A DNA stretch of 64,000 bases from Brevundimonas mediterranea (GCF_011064825.1 NZ_CP048751.1:3286001-3350000); one strand, 5' to 3'; shown: positions 8,829 through 17,960, numbered from the stretch's first letter. Made by a program: numbers and translations. The notes: a model not told the origin generated them from the letters alone.

Positions 8829-10112
8829 TCATCGGTAGATGGGGAAGCGGTTGGTCAGCTCCCGCACCTGGGCAGCCACGCCCGCGACCACGGCCGGATC
8901 GGCTTCATCGCCGCCGTTCATCGACGAGACGACGTCGGCGATCCAGTGGCCGATCTGCTTGAACTCGTCCTCGCCGAAGCCGCGCGTCGTGCCCGCCGGC
9001 GTGCCGAGGCGAACGCCCGAGGTGACGGTGAAGGGGGCGGTGTCGAACGGCACGCCGTTCTTGTTGCAGGTCATCAGCGCCTTCTCGAGCTCGTGCTCGG
9101 TCGCCTTGCCGGTCACGCCCTTGGGCCGCAGATCGACCAGGGCCAGGTGGCTGTCGGTGCCGCCCGAGACGATGGCCAGGCCGCGCTCGACCAGGACGCC
9201 GGCCAGGGCCTGGGCGTTCTTGACCACCTGATGGGCGTACAGTTTGAACTCGGGCTGCAGCGCCTCACCGAAGGCCACGGCCTTGGCCGCGATCACATGT
9301 TCCAGCGGCCCGCCCTGCAGGCCGGGGAAGACGGCCGAGTTGATCTTCTTGCCCAGGTCGGCGTCGTTGGACAGGATCATGCCGCCGCGCGGTCCGCGCA
9401 GGGTCTTGTGCGTCGTCGTGGTCACGACATGGGCGTGCGGGAGCGGATCGGGATAGGCGCCGCCGGCGACCAGGCCGGCGTAGTGGGCCATGTCCACCAT
9501 CAGATAGGCGCCGACGCTGTCGGCGATCTCGCGGAACCGCTTGAAGTCGATGTGGCGGCTATAGGCGCTGGCGCCGGCCAGGATCAGCTTCGGCTTCTCC
9601 TTCTGCGCCATCTCGGCCACGTGGTCATAGTCGATCAGATGGGTGTCTTCGCGGACCTTGTAGGTCACGGGCCGGAACCACTTGCCCGACTGGTTCGCCG
9701 GCGACCCGTGCGTCAGGTGCCCGCCGCAGGCCAGGTCCATGCCCAGGAATGTGTCTCCGGGCTGCAGCAGGGTGAAGAACACCGCCTGGTTGGCCTGGGC
9801 GCCCGAGTGGGGCTGCACATTGGCGAAGGCCGCGCCGAACAGTTTCTTGGCCCGTTCGCGCGCCAGATCCTCGGTCACATCGACGAATTCGCAGCCGCCG
9901 TAATAGCGACGACCAGGATAGCCCTCGGCGTATTTGTTCGTCAGAACCGAGCCCTGCGCGTCCAGCACCGCCTGGGAGACGATGTTCTCCGACGCGATCA
10001 GCTCGATCTGCTCCTTCTGCCGCCCCATCTCGCCCTGAATGGCCTTGAAGACGTCCGGATCGGCGTCGGCCAGGGTCTTGGTGAAATAGGCGTCATGGGT
10101 GAAGGCGGTCAC
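8829..10112 (-). CDS. glyA: Serine hydroxymethyltransferase
   Basis: A 427-residue PLP enzyme that interconverts serine and glycine and makes 5,10-methylene-tetrahydrofolate, used by ThyA encoded at 12.3 kb. Conserved segments are [24 protein letters not shown], and the PLP lysine in [15 protein letters not shown] (Lys236). The start is GTG 10112 with GGGGA seven bases upstream. It is the first gene of the leftward riboflavin operon. Confidence 0.97.
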   Translation of the reverse strand: MTAFTHDAYFTKTLADADPDVFKAIQGEMGRQKEQIELIASENIVSQAVLDAQGSVLTNKYAEGYPGRRYYGGCEFVDVTEDLARERAKKLFGAAFANVQPHSGAQANQAVFFTLLQPGDTFLGMDLACGGHLTHGSPANQSGKWFRPVTYKVREDTHLIDYDHVAEMAQKEKPKLILAGASAYSRHIDFKRFREIADSVGAYLMVDMAHYAGLVAGGAYPDPLPHAHVVTTTTHKTLRGPRGGMILSNDADLGKKINSAVFPGLQGGPLEHVIAAKAVAFGEALQPEFKLYAHQVVKNAQALAGVLVERGLAIVSGGTDSHLALVDLRPKGVTGKATEHELEKALMTCNKNGVPFDTAPFTVTSGVRLGTPAGTTRGFGEDEFKQIGHWIADVVSSMNGGDEADPAVVAGVAAQVRELTNRFPIYR

Positions 10113-10200
10113 GTCGGAATCCCCGCGTCTGAGAAGGCCGCCTATCTAGGCCGCAGCGCGCCGAACCACAATATCTTGTGGTGAGCCCCCTTAGTCAGGC

Positions 10201-10602
10201 TCAAACGCCCGACGGAGGAAGGCGTATGAACCGCGCCGTAGCGTCGCCGTCCGTGGTCGCGCGAACCTCCACACTACAGGGACGGCAGCTCTTGCGATCA
10301 ATCAGAACGGCTGGCCCCTCGAACAAGGCCAGCGATCCGTTGGGCAGATATTGCTGCACACGGACGGACGAGCCCATTTCGACAATCTCGAAACCTAAGT
10401 CCGGATCAAACTTGCGATTGGGGCGCGGATCGTTCGCCACCGCAACTTTTGCGGTTTCGATGAAGTCACAGCGCCTGACCTCCGGCCCTGTGCAGCCCGG
10501 CGCGGCATGGTCGGCTCCGGTCAGAAGCACCAGGCCGCCGAGCATGGCGAAGATCGAAAAGGCTCCGAACCCCAGAACCGCCGGTCCGCCTGGTTGCAGC
10601 AT
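10201..10602 (-). CDS. Hypothetical protein with one N-terminal membrane segment
   Basis: 133 residues from ATG 10602, chosen because GGGAGG lies five bases upstream; an in-frame GTG at 10632 lacks such a site. A Gly/Leu-rich hydrophobic segment (residues 5-30) suggests a membrane anchor or signal. The remainder contains four Cys, including KSCRPCSVEV near the end, which could form a disulfide if periplasmic. I do not recognise the family. Its neighbours are glyA and a DUF6898-like gene on the same strand. Confidence 0.6.
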   Translation of the reverse strand: MLQPGGPAVLGFGAFSIFAMLGGLVLLTGADHAAPGCTGPEVRRCDFIETAKVAVANDPRPNRKFDPDLGFEIVEMGSSVRVQQYLPNGSLALFEGPAVLIDRKSCRPCSVEVRATTDGDATARFIRLPPSGV

Positions 10603-10662
10603 GATCGCCTCCCACGACACGCAGGAAATCACCGTTCGACGTTAAAGTCGATCTAGGGCGCC

Positions 10663-10848
10663 TTATCGACCTGTCTCTAAGGCCCGCCTCAACTTCGCGA
10701 TCGCTACGCGCTCGACGGCCTTGGGCTCGTTGACCGGTCCCATGGCGCTGACCTCGCGGCCGGTGGCCACATGGATGGCCGAGCATTTGATATAGGGGCC
10801 GTTGCGCACGGTCTCGACGATCACCTCGCCGAGGTCGTCGTCCGCCAC
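10663..10848 (-). CDS. Small DUF6898-like protein
   Basis: About 61 residues if started at GTG 10848, seven bases after the hemA stop; an in-frame ATG at 10884 would overlap hemA. The sequence VIVETVRNGPYIKCSAIHV, ATGREVSAMGP, then a basic helix ending RRALETGR, resembles the small alphaproteobacterial DUF6898 family of unknown function. It is probably co-transcribed with hemA. The start is uncertain. Confidence 0.66.
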   Translation of the reverse strand: MADDDLGEVIVETVRNGPYIKCSAIHVATGREVSAMGPVNEPKAVERVAIAKLRRALETGR

Positions 10849-10855
10849 GTCTGTC

Positions 10856-12082
10856 TCAGGCCGCCACCGACCGGCGCGCCACATTGCAGTGGGCGAACAG
10901 GCGGTCCATCGCCTGGACGACATGGTCCATCATCTCGTCCGTGTGGTTCGGCGAGGGCGTAAAGCGCAGCCGCTCGGTCCCCTTGGGCACGGTCGGATAG
11001 TTGATCGGCTGAACATAGACGCCGTACTCGTCCAGCAGCATGTCCGAGATCATCTTGCAGTGGACCGGATCGCCGACGTGCACCGGCACGATATGGCTTT
11101 CGCTGTCCATCACCGGAATCCCGGCGGCGGCGAACCGCGCCTTCAGCGTCGCCGCCCGTTCCTGATGCTGTTCGCGCAGTTCGGGATGGGTCTTCAGGTG
11201 CCGCACTGACGCCAGGGCCCCCGCCGTCAGGGCGGGCGGCAGGCTGGTGGTGAAGATGAAGCCCGAGGCCCAGCTGCGCACGGCGTCGATGATCACGGCG
11301 TCGGCGGCGATATAGCCGCCCATGACGCCGATGGCCTTGCCCAGGGTGCATTCGATGATGTCGATCTGGTCCAGCACGCCGTCACGCTCGGCCACGCCGG
11401 CGCCGGTTTCGCCATACAGGCCCACCGCATGGACCTCGTCCAGATAGGTCATGGCGCCGTATTTCCTGGCCAGGGCGATGGTGCCGGCCAAGTCGGCGAT
11501 GTCGCCGTCCATCGAATAGACGCTCTCGAAGGCGACCAGCTTGGGCGCTCCGGCCGGAGCGGCGGCCAGCAGGGCCTCCAGATGGGCCAGGTCGTTATGC
11601 TTGAAGATGTGCCGTTCGCCGCCGCCCTGGCGGATGCCGGCGATCATCGAGGCGTGGTTCAGCGCGTCTGAGAAGGTGATGAGGCCGGGCAGGATCTTCT
11701 GCAGGGTCGACAGGGTCGCCTCGTTGCCGACATAGCCCGAGGTGAACAGCAGCGCCGCCTCCTTCTGGTGCCAGTCGGCCAGCTCGGCCTCCAGATCCAC
11801 CGCCGAGCGCGTCGTGCCCGAGATATTGCGCGTGCCGCCGGCGCCCGCGCCCACGGCGTCGATCTCGTCCTGCATGGCCTTCAGCACGACCGGGTGCTGG
11901 CCCATGCCCAGATAGTCGTTCGAGCACCAGATGACGACGTCCTGCTCGGACCCGTCCTCGCGGCGGCGCACAGCCTGCGGGAATTGCCCGCGAACGCGCT
12001 TCAGGTCGGCGAAGACGCGATACCGTCCTTCGCTGCGCACCTGCTCCACCGAGTTTTCAAAGGCGGCCTTATAGTCGAACAC
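10856..12082 (-). CDS. hemA: 5-aminolevulinate synthase
   Basis: 408 residues from GTG 12082, which gives the usual family start MFDYKAAFE; longer in-frame extensions begin with rare codons and do not match the family. This PLP enzyme condenses glycine and succinyl-CoA, the committed haem step in alphaproteobacteria. Motifs: [41 protein letters not shown] and the PLP lysine in CTLGKAIG (Lys249). It is divergent from thyA across a 240-base region that contains GANTC sites. Confidence 0.96.
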   Translation of the reverse strand: MFDYKAAFENSVEQVRSEGRYRVFADLKRVRGQFPQAVRRREDGSEQDVVIWCSNDYLGMGQHPVVLKAMQDEIDAVGAGAGGTRNISGTTRSAVDLEAELADWHQKEAALLFTSGYVGNEATLSTLQKILPGLITFSDALNHASMIAGIRQGGGERHIFKHNDLAHLEALLAAAPAGAPKLVAFESVYSMDGDIADLAGTIALARKYGAMTYLDEVHAVGLYGETGAGVAERDGVLDQIDIIECTLGKAIGVMGGYIAADAVIIDAVRSWASGFIFTTSLPPALTAGALASVRHLKTHPELREQHQERAATLKARFAAAGIPVMDSESHIVPVHVGDPVHCKMISDMLLDEYGVYVQPINYPTVPKGTERLRFTPSPNHTDEMMDHVVQAMDRLFAHCNVARRSVAA

Positions 12083-12245
12083 GATATTCGTTCTTTCGCT
12101 TATGGCGATCTCTGTCTTTTCTTTGCGCCCGACACCGAAGCTTGTCCATGTCCTGAGCATGGACAAAACGACCTAAAACCTTCATTGATAACGGTTCTCA
12201 GGTTTCGTCGGCAGGGTGTTCGACATTTGAAGCCGTCCAGCGACC

Positions 12246-12300
12246 GATTCGATTCCTGTGGACGCCCGACCGCCGCAACCGATTTGCCCGGTCACGAATC
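12246..12300. promoter_or_regulatory. Cluster of three GANTC sites upstream of thyA
   Basis: GATTC occurs at 12246-12250 and 12251-12255 and GAATC at 12296-12300, all within 80 bases of the thyA start. In Caulobacterales GANTC is methylated by the cell-cycle methyltransferase CcrM and can control transcription together with GcrA. Three sites in 55 bases of GC-rich DNA is more than expected by chance, but methylation-dependent control here is inference. Confidence 0.5.
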
Positions 12301-12323
12301 GAATTCTGGGGCAGTTTGAGGTC

Positions 12324-13181
12324 ATGACCGTTCAGATGATCCAGGCCGACCTCCAGGCGCGCAGCGCAGACGCGCCCGCCGACCATCCGGAGCGGCAGTA
12401 TCTGAACCTGCTGCGCGACATCCTGGACAACGGCGTGCGCCGCGACGACCGCACCGGCACGGGGACCCTGGGCGTCTTCGGCCGCCAGATGCGGTTCGAC
12501 CTGTCGAAGGGCTTCCCCGTCCTGACGACCAAGAAGCTGCACCTGCGGTCGATCATCGTCGAACTGCTGTGGTTCCTGCGCGGCGAGACCAATATCGGCT
12601 GGCTGAAGGACAACGGCGTCCGCATCTGGGACGAATGGGCCGACGCCGAGGGCGAACTGGGTCCAGTCTACGGCAAGCAGTGGCGGTCGTGGACGGCGCC
12701 GGACGGCCGGTCCATCGACCAGATCGAGAAATTGGTTCACGGCCTGAAGACCAACCCCAACAGCCGCCGCCACATCGTCACCGCATGGAACCCCGCCGAC
12801 GTCGACGACATGGCCCTGCCGCCCTGCCACTGCCTGTTCCAGTTCTTCGTCGCAGACGGCAAGCTGAGCTGCCAGCTGTACCAGCGCAGCGCCGACGTCT
12901 TCCTGGGCGTGCCCTTCAACATCGCCTCCTACGCCCTGCTGACCCTGATGCTGGCCCAGGTGGTCGGGCTGGAGCCCGGCGACTTCGTCCATACCTTCGG
13001 CGACGCCCACCTGTATCTGAACCATCTGGAACAGGCCGAGCTCCAGCTGACGCGCGAGCCCCTTCCTCTACCCGTCATGCACATCGCGCCCAAGACCGAC
13101 CTGTTCGCCTTCGAACTGTCGGACTTCACGCTTGAGGGTTACGAAGCCTGGCCGCACATCAAGGCCGCAGTGGCCGTTTGA
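12324..13181 (+). CDS. thyA: Thymidylate synthase
   Basis: 285 residues from ATG 12324; an upstream in-frame ATG at 12258 gives an unlikely extension. It methylates dUMP to dTMP using methylene-tetrahydrofolate, releasing dihydrofolate. Visible features: [41 protein letters not shown], the catalytic Cys168 in [11 protein letters not shown], and the C-terminal [10 protein letters not shown] region. The stop overlaps the next start (TGATG), and the folate recycling enzyme folA follows two genes on. Confidence 0.97.
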   Translation: MTVQMIQADLQARSADAPADHPERQYLNLLRDILDNGVRRDDRTGTGTLGVFGRQMRFDLSKGFPVLTTKKLHLRSIIVELLWFLRGETNIGWLKDNGVRIWDEWADAEGELGPVYGKQWRSWTAPDGRSIDQIEKLVHGLKTNPNSRRHIVTAWNPADVDDMALPPCHCLFQFFVADGKLSCQLYQRSADVFLGVPFNIASYALLTLMLAQVVGLEPGDFVHTFGDAHLYLNHLEQAELQLTREPLPLPVMHIAPKTDLFAFELSDFTLEGYEAWPHIKAAVAV

Positions 13182-13492
13182 TGGACCTCAAGTCGCTGCA
13201 GGCCGCCGTCCTGCGCATCTCGGACATCTACGCCGCCGAACACCAGATCGACCGCGACCGCGACTGGGCGCTGCTGAAGCTCCAGGAAGAGCTGGGAGAG
13301 CTGACGGCCGAGCATCTGCGTCTGTCCGGCCGCGCGCGAGGCACGCCCGACGCTGACGCCTTGGGCGACGAAGCGGCCGACGTCCTGGGCATGCTGCTGA
13401 TCTATTGCGCGGGCGCAGGCGTTGATCTGGAAACGGCCATGCGGCGCAAATGGCTCAAATGGCTCGAACCCCAGACGGAAGACACGCCATGA
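13181..13492 (+). CDS. MazG-like nucleotide pyrophosphohydrolase
   Basis: A 103-residue all-helical protein from ATG 13181. It shows the MazG metal site LQEELGELTAEHL followed by DEAADVLGML, i.e. EExxE plus ExxD. Enzymes of this family hydrolyse nucleoside triphosphates to monophosphates. It is locked between thyA (TGATG overlap) and folA (ATGA overlap), suggesting a role in dNTP supply or clean-up, for example on dUTP or dCTP; the substrate cannot be read from sequence. A second, full-length MazG is encoded at 47.9 kb. Confidence 0.85.
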   Translation: MDLKSLQAAVLRISDIYAAEHQIDRDRDWALLKLQEELGELTAEHLRLSGRARGTPDADALGDEAADVLGMLLIYCAGAGVDLETAMRRKWLKWLEPQTEDTP

Positions 13493-14016
13493 GCATTCCC
13501 CTGATCTCCCTGGTCGTCGCCCGCGGGCGCAACGGCGTCATCGGCCGTGACGGCGACCTGCCGTGGCGGCTGCGCTCGGACCTTCAGCGGTTCAAGGCCA
13601 TCACCGTGGGCAAGCCCTGCCTGATGGGCCGCAAGACCTGGGAGAGCCTGCCGCTGAAGCCCCTGCCCGGCCGGTTGAACCTGGTGCTGACCAAGGACGA
13701 ATCCTACGAGGCCGACGGCATGTCCAAGGGCGCCCTGGTCTGCGCCACACTGGATGAGGCGATCGAGATCGCGCGGGAGACGGCCGAGGAGGACGGCGTG
13801 GACGAGATCTGCGTCATCGGCGGCACCGCCCTGTTCGCCGCCGCCCTGCCCCGCGCGCGTCGCCTCTATATCACCGAGGTGGACGCCGCCCCCGAAGGAG
13901 ACGCGGTCTTTCCACCGTTCGACGAAACGGCCTGGACCGAGGTATCGTCGGAGTCGCATCCGGCAGGCGAGAAGGACGATCACGCCTTCACCTTCCGGGT
14001 GCTGGAACGCCGCTAG
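13489..14016 (+). CDS. folA: Dihydrofolate reductase
   Basis: 175 residues from ATG 13489 (MSIPLISLVVARG), with GGAAG eight bases upstream and a four-base overlap with the MazG-like gene. It reduces the dihydrofolate released by ThyA. Typical features are NGVIGRDGDLPWRL with the active-site acid, the NADPH segment CLMGRKTWESLP, and ICVIGGTALF. It is slightly longer than E. coli DHFR because of insertions around residues 75-85. Confidence 0.96.
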   Translation: MSIPLISLVVARGRNGVIGRDGDLPWRLRSDLQRFKAITVGKPCLMGRKTWESLPLKPLPGRLNLVLTKDESYEADGMSKGALVCATLDEAIEIARETAEEDGVDEICVIGGTALFAAALPRARRLYITEVDAAPEGDAVFPPFDETAWTEVSSESHPAGEKDDHAFTFRVLERR

Positions 14017-14025
14017 GAGAAGTCA

Positions 14026-14346
14026 ATGTACGTCACCACCACCAACGACCTGCCCGGTTTCCGCGTCACCCGCCATATCGGCCTGGTGCGCGGCGTGACG
14101 GTGCGCTCGCGCAACGCCATTTCCGACGCCATCGGCGGGGTCCAGTCGATGCTGGGCGGCCGGGTCGGCGCCTATGTGAAACTGGCCGAGGCCGGGCGTC
14201 AGGAAGCCTATGACGAACTGGTCAAACACGCCGAGGCCTACGGCGCCAACGCCATACTGGCCGTTCGCTACGACGCCACCGAGATCATGCCCGGCGTGAC
14301 CGAGGTGCTGTGCTACGGCACGGGCGTGATCGTCGAGCCGGCCTGA
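14026..14346 (+). CDS. YbjQ family (UPF0145) protein
   Basis: A 106-residue protein, nine bases after folA. It shows the YbjQ pattern: TTNDLPGFRVTRHIGLVRGV near the start, then Gly-rich SDAIGGVQSMLGGRVGAY, and AYGANAILAVRYDATEI near the end. Members form small oligomeric rings and have been annotated as heavy-metal binding, but there is no clear metal motif here and the role is unknown. It is probably the last gene of the thyA transcript. Confidence 0.9.
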   Translation: MYVTTTNDLPGFRVTRHIGLVRGVTVRSRNAISDAIGGVQSMLGGRVGAYVKLAEAGRQEAYDELVKHAEAYGANAILAVRYDATEIMPGVTEVLCYGTGVIVEPA

Positions 14347-14381
14347 CCTCCGCAGAGACCGGACCGGCTCGATTTCATCGA

Positions 14382-15479
14382 TTAGGACAGGCTCATCAGG
14401 GCCGAACGTTCGAAGTTCTGAAGTTCGTCGGTGCGGCCCTCGCGGATCTTGGCCGCCCATTGCGGATCGGCCAGCAGAGCGCGGCCGACAGCCACCAAGT
14501 CGAATTCCTCGTTCTCCAGTCGGCGCAGCAGACCGTCGAGTGACGCGGGTTTGGACCCCTCGCCGCCAAAGGCCGCGATAAACTCGCCGTCCAGGCCGAC
14601 CGAGCCCACAGTGATGGTCGGCTTGTTCATCAGTTTCTTGGTCCATCCGGCGAAATTCAGGTCCGACCCCTCGAACTCCGGCTCCCAGAAGCGGCGCTGC
14701 GAGCAGTGGAAGACATCCACTCCCGCGTCTGACAGCGGCGTCAGCCATTCGACCATCTGGTCGGGCGTTTCGGCGATCCGGGCCGCGAAATCCTGCTGCT
14801 TCCATTGCGACAGGCGCAGGATGACGGGGATGTCGTCGCCGACGCCTTCACGCACCGCCTTGACCACCTCGGCGCCGAACCGGGCGCGGTCGGCCATGGT
14901 CGGGCCGCCCCAGCGGTCCTCGCGCACATTGACGCCGCCCCAGAAGAACTGGTCGATCAGATAGCCGTGGGCACCGTGGATCTCAACGGCGTCAAAGCCC
15001 AGCTCCCGCGCCGCGCGCGCCGACCGGCCGAAGGCGGCGATGGTGTCGGCCACGTCCTCTTCCGTCATGGGTTCGTACTTGGCCTTGCCCGGCGCCGTCA
15101 GGCCCGACGGACTGTCCACCTTGCCCAGCGGCGCCCAGGCCTCGCCCTGGCCACGCGCGGAGCCGACATGCCAGATCTGCGGCGCGATCAGCCCGCCGGC
15201 GGCGTGGACCTCGTCCACCACCGTCTTCCATTGCGGCAGGGCGTCGCCGTGGAAGACCGGAACATTGGCGTCGTTACGCGCGGCAGGCCGCTCCACCACC
15301 GTGCCCTCGGTGACGATCAGCCCCACGCCGCCTTCCGCCCGGCGGCGATAATAGCCGGCGACATCGGAGGTCGGGATGCCATTGGGCGAGAAGGACCGCG
15401 TCATGGGCGCCATGACGATTCGGTTGGGCAGGGTCAGCCCCTTGACGGTGAAGGGGCGAAACAGGGCGTCGACGCTCAT
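14382..15479 (-). CDS. NADH:flavin oxidoreductase, old yellow enzyme family
   Basis: 365 residues from ATG 15479, with AAGGAG five bases upstream. An FMN TIM-barrel enzyme: LPNRIVMAPMTR at the N-terminus, EGGVGLIVTEGTVV, the catalytic histidine-asparagine type segment GFDAVEIHGAHGYLIDQF, and near the end a phosphate-binding ALLADPQWAAKI. Such enzymes reduce activated alkenes such as enones or nitro-esters with NAD(P)H. It is convergent with the YbjQ gene and stands alone. The physiological substrate is unknown. Confidence 0.92.
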   Translation of the reverse strand: MSVDALFRPFTVKGLTLPNRIVMAPMTRSFSPNGIPTSDVAGYYRRRAEGGVGLIVTEGTVVERPAARNDANVPVFHGDALPQWKTVVDEVHAAGGLIAPQIWHVGSARGQGEAWAPLGKVDSPSGLTAPGKAKYEPMTEEDVADTIAAFGRSARAARELGFDAVEIHGAHGYLIDQFFWGGVNVREDRWGGPTMADRARFGAEVVKAVREGVGDDIPVILRLSQWKQQDFAARIAETPDQMVEWLTPLSDAGVDVFHCSQRRFWEPEFEGSDLNFAGWTKKLMNKPTITVGSVGLDGEFIAAFGGEGSKPASLDGLLRRLENEEFDLVAVGRALLADPQWAAKIREGRTDELQNFERSALMSLS

Positions 15480-15557
15480 CGGATCTCCTTGGGTATCGGT
15501 AAGACCCAAGGTGGCGAATAGGGTTGCGTTTGAAAACCCCCGCCGTGGGGATATTTT

Positions 15558-16634
15558 CTAAAGCCCCAGCGCAGCCGCGATACGGTCAGCGACGATAGCG
15601 AACCGGGCGGCGATATCTCCCGACGGATCGGCGGCGACCGTCGGGACACCGGCGTCGCCCCCCGCTCTCAATGCGGCGTCCAATGGCAGATCGCCCAGGA
15701 ACGGGATAGCCAAGCGCTCGGCCTCGGCCTTGGCGCCGCCCTGACCGAAGACGGCCCCGCTCATATTCTCGATCAGGCCGAGGGTCGGCACATTGACCCG
15801 CTGGAACAGCGTATGCGCCCGCCGCGCATCGGCCAGGGCCACTTCCTGCGGCGTCGAGACGATGACGGCGCCGTCCAGCGGAGTCTTCTGGATCAGGGTC
15901 AGTTGCACGTCGCCGGTGCCGGGGGGCAGATCAACCACCAGCACATCCAGCGGCGCCTCAGCCGTGCCCCAGCGGGTCTGGGTCAGCATCTGCGTGATCG
16001 CCTGCGACGCCATCGGCCCGCGCCAGATCATGGCGTCGTCCATCTTGGTCAGGAGGCCGACCGACATGGCCTTCATTCCATGGGCGACATGCGGAACAAT
16101 GGCGCCGTCCTCATAGGCGGGCTGACCGCTGATCCCCAGCATGGTCGGCAGCGACGGCCCATAGACGTCAGCGTCCAGAATTCCGACCGACAGGCCGCGC
16201 GACGCCAGAGCGACGGCGAGGTTCACCGCCACCGTGGACTTGCCCACCCCGCCCTTGCCGCTGGCGACGGCCAGGACGCGACGGACATGGGCCGGACGGT
16301 CGGTGGGGACCGGCGCCTTGGCTCGCCCCTGATCCACGGCGGCCTTTGAAAGGCCAGCGGTGCGCGCCGCCGGCTTGGCGAGTCCGGGTTTGGCTTCGGC
16401 CGTCAGGATCACCGACACGCGGTTCATGCCGGGAAGGACCTTCAGCGCGGCCTCGGCCGCGTCGCGAACGGGCGCATAGGTCGCGACCAGGCTGCGATCC
16501 ACCTCAAGAGCGAAGCCGGCGCGGTCCTCAGCGACCACCAATCCCTGCACGAGGCCCGAGGCGAACAGTCCCTGACCGGAGACCGGGTCCATGACGGCGT
16601 CGAGGGCGGCGATGACGGCGGAACGTTCGACCAA
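15558..16634 (-). CDS. apbC: Mrp/ApbC-type P-loop ATPase lacking cysteines
   Basis: 358 residues from TTG 16634, which has GGAG six bases upstream; ATG 16685 is an alternative that would nearly abut the divergent miaA. Order: N-terminal MIP18/DUF59-like domain (to about 90), Pro/Ala linker, then the deviant Walker A SGKGGVGKST, LDADVYGPSLP, DLPPGTGDVQL. ApbC/Mrp proteins carry iron-sulfur clusters on a C-terminal CxxC. Here the segment after LIENMS jumps straight to GAVFGQGG and the protein has no cysteine at all, so canonical cluster binding looks impossible. Confidence 0.9.
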   Translation of the reverse strand: MVERSAVIAALDAVMDPVSGQGLFASGLVQGLVVAEDRAGFALEVDRSLVATYAPVRDAAEAALKVLPGMNRVSVILTAEAKPGLAKPAARTAGLSKAAVDQGRAKAPVPTDRPAHVRRVLAVASGKGGVGKSTVAVNLAVALASRGLSVGILDADVYGPSLPTMLGISGQPAYEDGAIVPHVAHGMKAMSVGLLTKMDDAMIWRGPMASQAITQMLTQTRWGTAEAPLDVLVVDLPPGTGDVQLTLIQKTPLDGAVIVSTPQEVALADARRAHTLFQRVNVPTLGLIENMSGAVFGQGGAKAEAERLAIPFLGDLPLDAALRAGGDAGVPTVAADPSGDIAARFAIVADRIAAALGL

Positions 16635-16687
16635 GGCGGTCTCCAGAAGACTTGCAGGCGACAAGGGCCGCGTTCTATCGCCCATGG

Positions 16688-17581
16688 ATGTCGCCTGCGA
16701 GCCTCCATTTGTCCCAGCCGCCTTCAGTCACCCTGATCGCGGGTCCGACCGCCTCGGGCAAGTCGGCCCTGGCGTTGCAAATGGCGCGCGAGACCGGCGC
16801 CGTCATCATCAACGCCGACAGTCAGCAGTTATACGCCGACCTGCGCGTCCTGACCGCCCGCCCGTCGCCTGAAGACGAGGCCCAGGCCGATCACCGGCTG
16901 TATGGCGTCGCCGATGCAGCGGACGCCTGGTCGGTGGGAAAATGGAGCCGCGCGACCCTGAATCTGCTGGATATCGCACGCGCCGACGGGCGGCCGGCGA
17001 TCCTGGTCGGCGGCACCGGCCTGTATTTCACTGCCCTGACACGCGGACTGGCGGACATTCCCCCTGTGCCTCAGAGCGTCCGTGACGCGGTCGAGGCGGA
17101 CTATATGGCGCAGGGCGAAGCCGCATTCCGCGCCCGTCTCGCTGAAATCGACGCCGAAGCCGCCCGTTCCATCGAACAGGGCGACCGCCAACGGCTGGTG
17201 CGCGCCATGAGCGTCCATTCGGCCAGCGGCCGCGCCTTGAGCGACTGGAAGGCGGACACTCGCCCCCTGCTGACGCCGGGGTCATGGAGGGGACGGGTCA
17301 TCGAGCCGGACCGTGCGGACCTCTACGCCAACTGCGACCGGCGTGTGGATGTGATGATGGAGAACGGCGTGCTCGACGAGGTGCGCGCCCTGACTGCGCG
17401 GAATCTGTCCCCGACCCTGCCCGCCATGAAGGCGGTCGGGGTGCGCGAATTGGCGGCGTATCTGGCCGGAGAGGTCGGTCGGGATGAAGCGATCGACGCC
17501 CTGAAACAGGCGACCCGAAACTACGCCAAACGCCAGCTGACCTGGTTCAGGAACCAGACCCCGGGCTGGGCGCGGGTTTGA
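16688..17581 (+). CDS. miaA: tRNA dimethylallyltransferase
   Basis: 297 residues from ATG 16688. It transfers a dimethylallyl group to A37 of tRNAs reading U-starting codons. The P-loop is GPTASGKS (19-26), followed by INADSQQLYADLRV, VGGTGLYFTAL, and MKAVGVREL with the C-terminal TRNYAKRQLTWFRNQ, all typical. No ribosome binding site is visible and the start lies only 53 bases from that of the divergent apbC. The ssrA promoter begins 15 bases after its stop. Confidence 0.95.
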   Translation: MSPASLHLSQPPSVTLIAGPTASGKSALALQMARETGAVIINADSQQLYADLRVLTARPSPEDEAQADHRLYGVADAADAWSVGKWSRATLNLLDIARADGRPAILVGGTGLYFTALTRGLADIPPVPQSVRDAVEADYMAQGEAAFRARLAEIDAEAARSIEQGDRQRLVRAMSVHSASGRALSDWKADTRPLLTPGSWRGRVIEPDRADLYANCDRRVDVMMENGVLDEVRALTARNLSPTLPAMKAVGVRELAAYLAGEVGRDEAIDALKQATRNYAKRQLTWFRNQTPGWARV

Positions 17582-17595
17582 AACGCACGCGGCGC

Positions 17596-17624
17596 TTGGA
17601 AAGCGTCCGCGCAACGCCTATATT
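17596..17624 (+). promoter_or_regulatory. Sigma-70 type promoter of ssrA
   Basis: TTGGAA at 17596-17601 and TATATT at 17619-17624 are separated by exactly 17 bases, which is unusually close to consensus for this GC-rich genome. The predicted transcript would begin near 17631, at the start of the acceptor half of the two-piece tmRNA. Confidence 0.72.
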
Positions 17625-17630
17625 GGACCT

Positions 17631-17960
17631 GTCCGGTTTCGGCCGGACTATAGCGATAAACGCGCTTGTAATAAGCGGACCGGACCCGGGTGCGATTCCC
17701 GGCGGCTCCACCAACCTTCTCCCCGCGTTATCGGCGGAGGCAGCATGGGGCCGACTAGCATCGACGGACGTGTAAAGAGGATTGCTTTCGCTCGTCCTGG
17801 CCCACCGTATCGGGCCATTTTCTAACTGCGAACGATAACTTCGCTGGAGAAGTCGCTCTCGCCGCGTAATGCGGTTCGGGTGATTTCGAATCTTAAGTCC
17901 TAGGGGTTCAGATCCTTGGGCGGGGCCTGTCGGGAGCCTGGCAACAGAATCCCGGCGTTT
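17631..17960 (+). ncRNA. ssrA: Two-piece (circularly permuted) tmRNA
   Basis: The acceptor half comes first and ends at 17713 with a T-arm (CCGGGTGCGATTCCCGG) and GGCTCCACCA. The coding half starts near 17747 with GGGGCCGACTAG; GGGGCCG pairs with CGGCTCC of the acceptor half to form the tRNA-like stem with discriminator A. The 33-base segment between (17714-17746) would be removed during processing. The resume frame for the tag lies at 17828-17869. Downstream, CTGT/ACAG (17927-17930, 17944-17947) and CGGGA/TCCCG (17931-17935, 17950-17954) form a pseudoknot. The permuted layout is known for alphaproteobacterial ssrA. The 3' end is approximate. Confidence 0.93.
17828..17869 (+). other. tmRNA tag reading frame (proteolysis tag)
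   Basis: GCG at 17828 begins the frame A-N-D-N-F-A-G-E-V-A-L-A-A, ended by TAA at 17867-17869. With the alanine carried by the tmRNA the tag is A-ANDNFAGEVALAA. The ANDNFA start is the part bound by the SspB adaptor in Caulobacter-type systems, and the C-terminal LAA is the ClpX signal. Confidence 0.92.

Noticed and set aside
12180-12200. Fur- or FNR-like box in the hemA upstream region (TTGATAACGGTTCTCA)
   Set aside because: Only one half-site is convincing; the second half does not match either consensus.
17640-17713. tRNA-like 3' end with T-arm and CCA
   Set aside because: There is no D-arm or anticodon arm upstream. Its acceptor strand pairs with GGGGCCG at 17747, and a tag frame follows, so it is the acceptor half of the permuted tmRNA.
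17878-17960. Possible leftward protein-coding frame across the tmRNA region
   Set aside because: The frame runs antisense to the tmRNA, lacks a ribosome site and has no recognisable protein features.
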